Shown: positions 1 to 6,999 of the stretch, one piece after another
Layout of the letters: each line of letters starts with the position of its first letter
Position numbering within the stretch: position 1 is the first letter of the stretch
Assembly: GCA_937912025.1 (NCBI GenBank)
Contig: CALDOZ010000038.1
Span: 1 to 9,028 of the forward strand
From: an uncultured Clostridia bacterium
GTDB taxonomy: Bacteria > Bacillota > Clostridia > Christensenellales > Borkfalkiaceae
Direction of reading: 5' to 3'
Length of the DNA: 9,028 bases
Notes under the pieces: generated by a model
The model's input: the letters and a program-made list of their open reading frames with translations, nothing else
What the model was told of the DNA's origin: nothing
Database searches by the model: none
Translations under genes and position numbers: made by a program

Positions 1-14
1 TTACGCAATACTAC

Positions 15-83
15 GTTTCTACTTTATCGTCTCGACCCAAATAGCCACAAAGGTCAATTCAGTCCGCAGTAGTAAAGTGAGCC
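15..83. repeat. Structured element E1, upstream copy of a flanking repeat
   Basis: This 69-nt element aligns along its whole length, with one gap, to a second copy at 8957-9024. By hand alignment about 40 positions are identical, clustered in blocks. On the + strand the shared blocks are GTTTCTA at the left end, GACC, AAGGTCAAT, GTCC and TGAGCC at the right end. ACTTTA (21-26) can pair with TAAAGT (73-78). The other copy has different bases at the inner stem positions yet still pairs, which suggests the fold is selected. GACC (34-37) can also pair with GGTC (52-55). It may be a structured RNA, a dispersed intergenic repeat or a recombination site. The functional strand is unknown, and I match it to no known RNA family. 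Confidence 0.6.
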
Positions 84-204
84 TTGTCTTGCTTGTTTCT
101 AGCCCTTTAAAAACGTACTTTATTTAAGTGGGGGTATTCTGCAACAACCACTAAGGTTAGTGGTAACCTAAAAATTATCTTAAATATAAAAATAAATTGT
201 AAAA
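84..204. other. Non-coding spacer between E1 and the inverted repeat
   Basis: No open reading frame with a ribosome binding site is visible on either strand. A second GTTTCTA heptamer occurs at 95-101, but without the rest of the E1/E2 pattern. A short hairpin lies at 147-164 and is listed separately. The stretch then becomes very A/T-rich from about 170. Confidence 0.5.
147..168. repeat. Short hairpin with an alternative pairing
   Basis: ACCACTAA (147-154) is the reverse complement of TTAGTGGT (157-164), so an eight-base inverted repeat surrounds GG. A realistic loop would open one or two of the central pairs. The right arm can instead form a second hairpin, GGTTA (155-159) with TAACC (164-168), which excludes the first. 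No T-run follows, so it is not a standard intrinsic terminator. Its role is unknown. Confidence 0.45.
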
Positions 205-254
205 TACTATCGTACACGGACATATTTTTAAAAAAGTGTCCGATTTCGATAGTA
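205..254. repeat. Large imperfect inverted repeat upstream of the operon
   Basis: Two 18-nt arms (205-222 and 237-254) pair at 14 positions. TACTATCG pairs with CGATAGTA, and CGGACA pairs with TGTCCG, separated by a symmetric TACA/ATTT internal loop. The 14-nt centre is itself self-complementary (TTTTTAAAAA). Its right end lies about 90 nt upstream of the proposed -10 box. It could be a binding site for a dimeric regulator, a remnant of a small mobile element or the end of an upstream transcript. No U-tract follows the right arm, so an intrinsic terminator is unlikely. Confidence 0.55.
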
Positions 255-322
255 CATTGAAAGAAAATTTTCAAAAAAAAGTAAATTTATTGTAAAGTTA
301 GTTAGTTTTTAGATGTTTATTA

Positions 323-353
323 TTGTATTTTATTACTATCCGCGTGTTACAAT
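323..353 (+). promoter_or_regulatory. Putative promoter with extended -10 for the operon
   Basis: TGTTACAAT (345-353) matches an extended -10 (TGn followed by TACAAT at 348-353, one mismatch to TATAAT). A weak -35 candidate, TTGTAT (323-328), lies 19 nt upstream. That spacing is long, but an extended -10 tolerates it. Transcription would start near 360, giving a leader of about 100 nt before the first gene. The surrounding DNA is so AT-rich that other -10-like sequences occur, for example TATAAG at 371-376, so the exact site is uncertain. Confidence 0.45.
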
Positions 354-463
354 GGGTGAAAAGAAACTTATATAAGATAACTTTGCGGTAAGTAGCCATT
401 AAAAGAGATACAATTTAATTTTAATTACAAATACAAAAGCACAAATAAACTATAAATGCCTAT

Positions 464-2440
464 ATGGCAAAAGGTCTAATCAATATGCTTATACCCGAAA
501 AATTACAACTTGCTGGTAACGATTATTATTCAAGTCAAGATGTTAATCGTCTTAGAAAAAGCGCTGAAATGCTTGAAAACTTGCTTAAAAACGACCAGCC
601 AAATGAAAAAAATAAAAAAATAGCCGAAGCATTACTTTATCAAATTAAGGCAAAAGCCTTTGCGATAGAGTATTTTGACGGTGGCTATCTTGAAGAAAAA
701 TATCAAGAATTTTCAACCTTTTTACAAGATACGATTCCTTTAGCGTTAAACGCAGGCTACAATAAAACTCATACTATATTGTCTACGTTATTTGAAGTTG
801 CAATGACTGTACATTCAGTTATGCAAGGCGCTATTGAAGAAATTTATCGCGTTCAAGACGAAGACGGTAACGCTACCACAAACTCAATTGACGTTTTAAC
901 TGAAGTTCTCAACTTGTTTAATTCTAAAATTGAAAGAGTGTCTATGCTTAGCGATACCGCTACGTTGTTTGGTGAAAACGTGCGAATTTTTGATATTAAG
1001 TCGCAAGCAATTAAAGACCTTAAAGATATTGCCGATTGGTGCGAAAGCGCTATAAATAAAACGGGTACGGCGGAAATAGAAGAATTCTTTAAAAATAACG
1101 TGCGTTCTCTTGACGATGAAGACGGCGAAACGAGTTTTTCTTACCATCAACCTTTCCCAGATACGGGGACAACTAGCGCTAAAACTATAGTTTTATGTAC
1201 GCCTTTTAAAGATGAACTTATTCTTTTTACGAGAGCGTACGCTAAAGAATACAAACTTAACTTCGTTTCTCTTACGGCGCAAAGTTTTACTGGCAAAAGT
1301 CAAGCGTTTATTGAAAAAATATTCCAAGAAATTGCAAACAGAAAACTTTCGTGTTTAATTTACGGTTTTGCCGAATATTACGAAGAAAACGAAAAACACG
1401 TTATAAAATCAGTTATCGATTATTCTTTAAACGGCGGTGTTATTTTCCCTGTTGACTCTAAGGGTGATAGACACGTTTACGACGATTTTTATAAAGTAGT
1501 TAAAGATAATAACATGTCGGGCATGCTCGTTTCATATAAATACCTTGCAATGCCTACCTATAAAGAAGTAATTACCGAGTTTGAAAATAAGGGAATGATA
1601 ACGGGCGCTGAATACGAATACGTTCGTAAAAACCTTGCCTTTATGGGTTACGTTGGTTTTAATAAAGCAATATCTTTATTTATCCAAGGTAAACATTGGA
1701 AAGACGTTGTTCGTGAAATTTCAATAATTAACGAAAACGAAGCGTCAACGTATTTGAAATACATTCCGTCGCAAAACCAACTTCTTGATATAGCGTGGAG
1801 AGATTTATCTCTTGACCGTAACGTTGGAAAAGACTCTAAAGAGTTCGATTACGACTCAATCAAACACGTTAACCCAAAAAATATTGAAAAAATATTACAA
1901 AAAAATATGTCAATCTTTGCTAAATGCGGTCTTATTGCAAGATATTGCACGCTTGGTGGAGACGACGTTTCAGTTTGGAAAGATTTAAACGTTCAAGAAA
2001 AGAGTATTCGTTTAACGGACGCTACTAGAATTATTTCGCACATTCTTCAAACGGAGTATGACCCTGAAGTAAAAGTAATCCCTCTTGCTGAGTGGAAAGA
2101 TAAAGGCGCCGGCGGACTTTGTTGCGACGGTGGTAAACTTATTTTATACCGTGAAGATTGCGTTGAAGATTACGACTGGACTATTAAAGCGGTAACGCAC
2201 GAAGTTTTCCATGCCTTCCAGCACACCGCGGTAAATAACGGTTGGCGCGAATGGCATTGGCTTGAACTTGGCGTATCTAAAAACCGTATTCCTGAATGGA
2301 GTTATAACTTTGACCATTATCAAGGCAATACGTCGTCAGTTGCGTACAAGATAGAAATTATTGAATGTGACGCGCGCGCTTTTGAAAACGATTGTTTTGA
2401 AAAGAGTAGCGGTATTTGGAATACTATTGATTTGGAGTAA
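464..2440 (+). CDS. Pseudo-AAA+ / HExxH zinc metallopeptidase fusion protein
   Basis: This 658-aa protein has three parts. Residues ~20-220 are predicted helical and of unknown function. Residues ~240-345 follow the beta-alpha order of an AAA+ ATPase and align with the ATPase encoded at 7714-8925. The Walker A position reads CTPFKDEL (245-252) and the Walker B position reads LIYGF (298-302), so ATP binding and hydrolysis are probably lost. The segment after pore loop 1 is conserved (FTGKSQAFIEKIFQE against YVGESEAAVKQLFKE). The C-terminus (~560-645) carries a zincin site: HEVFH (579-583) with a downstream ECDARAFE (634-641), where Glu634 is the likely third zinc ligand. This arrangement is typical of gluzincin peptidases. 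No signal peptide or membrane span is visible. The ATG at 464 has no Shine-Dalgarno sequence. An in-frame ATG at 485 (Met8) has AAAGG 10 nt upstream and is a credible alternative start. It is first in the operon, and its stop lies 6 nt before the helicase start. The peptidase substrate is unknown. Confidence 0.8.
   Translation: MAKGLINMLIPEKLQLAGNDYYSSQDVNRLRKSAEMLENLLKNDQPNEKNKKIAEALLYQIKAKAFAIEYFDGGYLEEKYQEFSTFLQDTIPLALNAGYNKTHTILSTLFEVAMTVHSVMQGAIEEIYRVQDEDGNATTNSIDVLTEVLNLFNSKIERVSMLSDTATLFGENVRIFDIKSQAIKDLKDIADWCESAINKTGTAEIEEFFKNNVRSLDDEDGETSFSYHQPFPDTGTTSAKTIVLCTPFKDELILFTRAYAKEYKLNFVSLTAQSFTGKSQAFIEKIFQEIANRKLSCLIYGFAEYYEENEKHVIKSVIDYSLNGGVIFPVDSKGDRHVYDDFYKVVKDNNMSGMLVSYKYLAMPTYKEVITEFENKGMITGAEYEYVRKNLAFMGYVGFNKAISLFIQGKHWKDVVREISIINENEASTYLKYIPSQNQLLDIAWRDLSLDRNVGKDSKEFDYDSIKHVNPKNIEKILQKNMSIFAKCGLIARYCTLGGDDVSVWKDLNVQEKSIRLTDATRIISHILQTEYDPEVKVIPLAEWKDKGAGGLCCDGGKLILYREDCVEDYDWTIKAVTHEVFHAFQHTAVNNGWREWHWLELGVSKNRIPEWSYNFDHYQGNTSSVAYKIEIIECDARAFENDCFEKSSGIWNTIDLE
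2434..2437 (+). promoter_or_regulatory. Ribosome binding site of the helicase gene inside gene 1
   Basis: GGAG lies immediately before the stop codon of the preceding gene (TAA at 2438-2440) and 9 nt before the helicase ATG. The site is therefore within the upstream coding sequence, which suggests coupled translation of the two genes and fixes the helicase start at 2447. Confidence 0.7.
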
Positions 2441-2446
2441 AACATT

Positions 2447-5400
2447 ATGAGTAATCATGCAAATATTGACAGTTTTATTACAGACCTTCTTCATATAGAA
2501 GACGTTGAAAAAAATAAACTTATCGACCTTGACGGTGGTAATAAATCTAAAACTTTTTACGTTTCTTACGATAATATAGAAAACGTTAGTAGATACATAT
2601 TAAACGTTATATCAAAGCGTATCGGTAAGCCAGGTAATACCGTTATGCGTAACAGTTCTATGGCTAGTGGAAGCGAGCAAATTATCGGTCAAGAAGTTAA
2701 CGCTGTTGACTGGTGCGCTGCCGATGGTACGAGAGATGCTAACGCACTTAAAAAGTTTATTATCGACGTATACAAAGAGTTGTCCCTTAAAGGTAATAAC
2801 CCTTTGTTTTTAAGCGTGGGCGCTCTTGAATGGCAAGTATCGCTTAAAAATAGCGAAATTAAAACGGTTAAATCTCCACTTGTATTATTTCCAATAAAAC
2901 TTATCCGTTCTGAAAACAATAATACCCCTGTTTATATTGAATTTATAAACGACGATATTTATCTTAATCCGTGTCTTATCGCTAAATTAAGACAAGTTTA
3001 CGGTGATAAAATCGTTGATGAATTTCCTCATCCGCACGGCGATAAAGTTAGTATCGACGAAGTTATCGAGTGCGAAATTTTAGGTGACGGCGAAAATTAT
3101 TTTGCTAAGGTAATAGACTACGTTGACCGTCAAAAACGTAGCGATATTAGTACTAACACCGTTTTTAAATTCAATAAAAACACCGTTGCAATATCTGGAT
3201 ACAATCACGACGAATTATGTATGTATTACGATATTAAACGCAACAGAGAAAAAATATATTCTCATAACCTTATTACGAGAATATTTAATAAAAGCGTTCC
3301 GCTTGACCCTCCTACGTCAAAACCTGCTCCCGCTCAGTACATATTACCGCGTGACAGCGTTCAAGAAAGAATTATTCGTAGGGTAGTTAACGGCGAGTCT
3401 TTAATTATTAAAGGACCTCCTGGAACGGGTAAAACGTTAACGATAACGAATATGATTTCTTCGCTTCTTGCAGCGAATAAGAAAGTCCTTTTATCATCAA
3501 CTAAAATTGCCGCAATGAACGAAGTTTACGCTAAACTTCCAGAAGAACTTAGAAAATTCGTTATGCTTCTTGATTGTGAAACTGAAAGCCAAGCGGCAAA
3601 ACTTAACCCGGTTGACATTAAAAAAGAATTTGCCGATTTATTGCAAGAAAGAAAGAACTTTACCGTTGCAAATAACTTGTATGAAGGCTTAGAACTTGGC
3701 AAAAAAGAAAAGTCTAACGCCGTAAGATTTTTAAGCGATTACGTTGCTTCAACTTACGATACGACTGACGTTTTAGGTGTAAATTATTATGACGCTCTTA
3801 ACATTATTTGTAAAATTGACGAAGAGCCCGTTAAGTTTATCGATCCTAAATACGCTTACGTTTTAGATAGAGAAAAATATGTTGATTTATTAAGTAAAGT
3901 AGAAGACGCGAGCGAATATTTTAATAAAATTTGTAAAGATCACCTTTACTTTAAAAGCCCACTCGTTCCGTTATATGGAAGAATTCCAAACACCGACTTT
4001 GAAAAGGCGTTAGAATTAAACGGCAAAATTAACGATAAAGCGAGTGAAATTTTATCCACTTGCGGTGACGTTTTCTTGGGTATTTCTAACGATTACGGCA
4101 AGTTAAAACTTACAACGTTATCGGCGCTTACGTCTAACCGTTATTCACTTCAAGAAATTGACGAAGTGGTAAATCCGTCTAACAAATTGTTGCTTGAAAG
4201 CATTGAAAAAGCGTTAAAAGAATATTTAGGCTTAGAAGACGGCGCTAATATTCAAATTATCGATAACGACAAGGTTGACGAAATTAACGGAACTTTAGTT
4301 GGCGACGCTATTGATAAAACTCTTTTAAAGAGCGAATTTATTAAAATTTACAACAATCCGTCAGTTTACGCTATTGCTAAAGACGGTAAGAAGTTAGATA
4401 AAGTCGTTCAATACGTTAACGAAATTGACGAGCTTCACAAAGAGTTAACTCAAAAACGCGAAGAGTTTTACACTACGTTCGCTAAAGATATTTCTGACGA
4501 TAATCTTAAACTCGTTGAGGAAGCGACTAAAGAATTAATTAAATATGCCGAACTTTCAGTCGATGCTCCTAAAATGTTCGACTTTAAAGGCAAAAAATAC
4601 TATAACCTTTTAAAAGGTTTAGGATACGGCAATGAAATTTCGTTTAGAGATATGGTTAACGCTATGGTAGCGTTTAACGAAGTTTCGGTAATTAAAGCAA
4701 AGCAAGACGAAAAACATACAAAAATATCCTCCCTTTTAAACATCAAACTTACACCTGATGAAATTTTAACTATTATATATCTCGTTCACAAATCTAACGA
4801 AAAGGGTATTGAAGTAGGCGAGTATATTAAGTGGATTTCGTTGTATAAAGACGCTATTTATAGCGCGATAACTAACTCTAATAGCGAAGAAGATTATTCG
4901 CTTGATGATTTAATTAAGAGTTACGCTAAACAGGCTAAATTTAACACGTTATTTGATGCCGTTAATAGATACGTTGCAGTTGAAAAAGCAGACGTTGTTA
5001 ATAAGGCAAAAGGCATTATGTCCCTTCTTGACGTTGTAACTTCTGGTATTTTTGGTAGAGATAGCGCCGTTATTTTAGATAGATTAGAGGGCGTTTACAA
5101 AAACGGATTTACTCTTAATAAACAACTTAAAGAATTAGGCTCGTTATTAGTTTTATTTAGAAAACAACACTATGCAACGTACTACACTAACAGTAGTAAA
5201 GTTATAATTGACGACCTTAATATTTTCATAAGCGAATCTCGCGATAGAAATATTTTAAGCGCGGTAAACGAATACTTAAACGTTGTAAACGGCGATAATT
5301 GGTTACCGCTTGACAATTTCTTTAGACCGTTTGAATACGGCGCAAGAGATACTAAAAACGCTACAATTGTTGAAATTTTCGAGCATTCAATGTATTATCT

Positions 5401-6985
5401 TGCCGTACAAGCAAGACTTAGCAAACTCGGTTTACAACGCAACGGTCTTGGCGATAAACTTATTCGTGAACTTGAAGCGTTTGAAAAGGGCGAAGGAATG
5501 GTTGACAAGGCAACGTTAAAAATTGTTGAAAGTCAATGTATGACAAGGTTAGACCCTAACGACAAGTCGTTTGCGTTCTTAAACGCTGAAAGGGGTAAGG
5601 GCGAAACGCTCCGTAAACTTTTCAAAATGTATTCATCGCAAATAATGAAACTTAAAAAATGTTTCATTTTATCTCCGTCAACGGCAAGCGTATTCTTTAC
5701 TAAAGACGATTTTGCTGAATTTGATATAGTAATCGTTGATGAAGCAAGCCAATTAGAACCAACGTCAATTTTGCCTGTATTATTTAGAGCAAAGCAAGTA
5801 GTATTAGTTGGTGACGAATGGCAAATGCCACCTATTAAACACTTCTCGTCAAAGGGCGAAAAGAGAATTTCCGACGGTGAAGGCGATTTTGAAATTTTAA
5901 ATCCTAACATGTCGGTACTCAGTTTAGCGCTTAGTAACTGCGCTTTCCCTGTAGAACAATTCTTATGTCACTACCGTAGTAAGACGGAAGCGCTTATAGC
6001 CTTCTCGCAAAAATTATTCTATCCGTATATGAGAACATTCCCTGCGGCTGTTCCTAAGGCTGAAGGTTTAGGTTTTAAAGATATTTACGTTAGCGAAGCA
6101 ACTTGTAGCGGTGGCGTAAACGAAAACGAAGCGGTAAAAGTTATTGAAGAACTCAACAATCACTTCAACCTTTATTACGATAATGAAAAGGGAATTTTAA
6201 GTCAGTCGGTAGGTATCGTTGGTTTTGGTAAAGAACAAGTTGATTACATTTACGACCTTGTTTTAAAAGACCGTGAACTTAACGAAAAAATTAAAACAGC
6301 AATTTCTAATTTTGACGACGTTCCTGAAAAACTTATTTTCTTTAAAACTATTGAAACGGTACAAGGTCAAGAAACAGACCACCTTATCTTATCTCTTACT
6401 TATGGTAGAGATAAAAACGGTAAAGTTGTTCAACGTTTTGGTGAACTTAACCGTGGTTTTGACGATAATAAACTTGGTCAATGTATATTCAACGTAGCGG
6501 TTACTCGTGCTAAATCATCTGTAACGGTAATTCACTCTGTAACGGCTGAAGAAATTGACAATCCAAGCATTGCTTTCATTAGTGAATACCTTGATATAGT
6601 AAGAAAATTCAGTAAAGACGGTAAGGCTCAATTCGTAGGTAAGTCGCTTAGAGATTGTGATGGATTTATCCGTCAAGTTGCCGATTATATAGTAAGTTTA
6701 GGCATAAGCGAAGAAAGAATAGTTATAAATTGCGGTGTTACCGAAGGCTCGGTAAAAATACCACTCGTAATTTTATCTGAAGATTTAAGTCAAGCAAGAC
6801 TCGGCTTATGGTGCGAACAACCGCTTAGCAAAGAGTACGATTACTTAGACTATAACTTACGTTACGTTGGCTCGCTTAGAGCAAGAGGTTGGAATATAGA
6901 AAGAATTTATATTCACGACTGGGTAGACAATAACACTTTTGAAAAACAAAAATTAAAAGAAGCGATTAACAAATACGCTTATTAA
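2447..6985 (+). CDS. Very large Upf1/DNA2-type SF1 helicase with degenerate C-terminal nuclease fold
   Basis: This 1512-aa protein belongs to the superfamily 1 helicases of the COG1112 / DUF4011-associated type. The N-terminal region (~115-190, including NPLFLSVGALEW and SPLVLFPIKL) matches the pattern of that accessory domain. Helicase motifs appear in order: Q motif near Gln306, motif I GPPGTGKT (323-330), Ia near 347-364, II VDEASQ (1097-1102), III VGDEWQMPP (1121-1129), IV-like HYRS (1175-1178), V TVQGQE (1304-1309) and VI NVAVTRAK (1349-1356). All catalytic motifs look intact, so it should bind and hydrolyse ATP. Motifs Ia and II are separated by about 700 mostly helical residues with short coiled-coil-like stretches. 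Residues ~1401-1512 read like the Vsr/MTES_1575 nuclease fold that ends many such helicases (GWNIERIYIHDWVDN matches its conserved end), but the expected acidic residues are replaced by Pro1439 and Trp1455. It probably acts on DNA or RNA in the cytosol. Related helicases occur in several anti-phage systems, but the substrate cannot be read from the sequence. Confidence 0.9.
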   Translation: MSNHANIDSFITDLLHIEDVEKNKLIDLDGGNKSKTFYVSYDNIENVSRYILNVISKRIGKPGNTVMRNSSMASGSEQIIGQEVNAVDWCAADGTRDANALKKFIIDVYKELSLKGNNPLFLSVGALEWQVSLKNSEIKTVKSPLVLFPIKLIRSENNNTPVYIEFINDDIYLNPCLIAKLRQVYGDKIVDEFPHPHGDKVSIDEVIECEILGDGENYFAKVIDYVDRQKRSDISTNTVFKFNKNTVAISGYNHDELCMYYDIKRNREKIYSHNLITRIFNKSVPLDPPTSKPAPAQYILPRDSVQERIIRRVVNGESLIIKGPPGTGKTLTITNMISSLLAANKKVLLSSTKIAAMNEVYAKLPEELRKFVMLLDCETESQAAKLNPVDIKKEFADLLQERKNFTVANNLYEGLELGKKEKSNAVRFLSDYVASTYDTTDVLGVNYYDALNIICKIDEEPVKFIDPKYAYVLDREKYVDLLSKVEDASEYFNKICKDHLYFKSPLVPLYGRIPNTDFEKALELNGKINDKASEILSTCGDVFLGISNDYGKLKLTTLSALTSNRYSLQEIDEVVNPSNKLLLESIEKALKEYLGLEDGANIQIIDNDKVDEINGTLVGDAIDKTLLKSEFIKIYNNPSVYAIAKDGKKLDKVVQYVNEIDELHKELTQKREEFYTTFAKDISDDNLKLVEEATKELIKYAELSVDAPKMFDFKGKKYYNLLKGLGYGNEISFRDMVNAMVAFNEVSVIKAKQDEKHTKISSLLNIKLTPDEILTIIYLVHKSNEKGIEVGEYIKWISLYKDAIYSAITNSNSEEDYSLDDLIKSYAKQAKFNTLFDAVNRYVAVEKADVVNKAKGIMSLLDVVTSGIFGRDSAVILDRLEGVYKNGFTLNKQLKELGSLLVLFRKQHYATYYTNSSKVIIDDLNIFISESRDRNILSAVNEYLNVVNGDNWLPLDNFFRPFEYGARDTKNATIVEIFEHSMYYLAVQARLSKLGLQRNGLGDKLIRELEAFEKGEGMVDKATLKIVESQCMTRLDPNDKSFAFLNAERGKGETLRKLFKMYSSQIMKLKKCFILSPSTASVFFTKDDFAEFDIVIVDEASQLEPTSILPVLFRAKQVVLVGDEWQMPPIKHFSSKGEKRISDGEGDFEILNPNMSVLSLALSNCAFPVEQFLCHYRSKTEALIAFSQKLFYPYMRTFPAAVPKAEGLGFKDIYVSEATCSGGVNENEAVKVIEELNNHFNLYYDNEKGILSQSVGIVGFGKEQVDYIYDLVLKDRELNEKIKTAISNFDDVPEKLIFFKTIETVQGQETDHLILSLTYGRDKNGKVVQRFGELNRGFDDNKLGQCIFNVAVTRAKSSVTVIHSVTAEEIDNPSIAFISEYLDIVRKFSKDGKAQFVGKSLRDCDGFIRQVADYIVSLGISEERIVINCGVTEGSVKIPLVILSEDLSQARLGLWCEQPLSKEYDYLDYNLRYVGSLRARGWNIERIYIHDWVDNNTFEKQKLKEAINKYAY

Positions 6986-6990
6986 GGAGG
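6984..6990 (+). promoter_or_regulatory. Strong ribosome binding site of the 233-aa gene
   Basis: AAGGAGG overlaps the helicase stop codon (TAA 6983-6985) and sits 9 nt before the ATG at 7000. It is the best Shine-Dalgarno match in the window. Stronger initiation here than at gene 1 would give more of the two downstream products, as expected if the 233-aa protein is a structural or filament subunit. Confidence 0.75.
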
Positions 6991-6999
6991 AATAAAATT

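Noticed and set aside
15..83. tRNA or known riboswitch
   Set aside because: The minus strand contains a GGGTCGAGAC stretch reminiscent of a T-loop, but no acceptor stem, anticodon arm or CCA fits, and the core matches no riboswitch consensus I know.
205..290. Intrinsic terminator of an upstream gene
   Set aside because: The inverted repeat is followed by CATTGAAAG and then an A-run, not a T-run, and on the minus strand the T-run precedes the hairpin instead of following it.
896..1150. Minus-strand open frame inside gene 1
   Set aside because: Its composition is that expected from reading a coding strand backwards, and it has no Shine-Dalgarno site or recognisable family.
5533..5910. Open frame of 125 codons on the minus strand inside the helicase gene
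   Set aside because: It lies opposite helicase motifs II and III, lacks a ribosome binding site and shows no recognisable domain. It is a shadow of the conserved coding strand.
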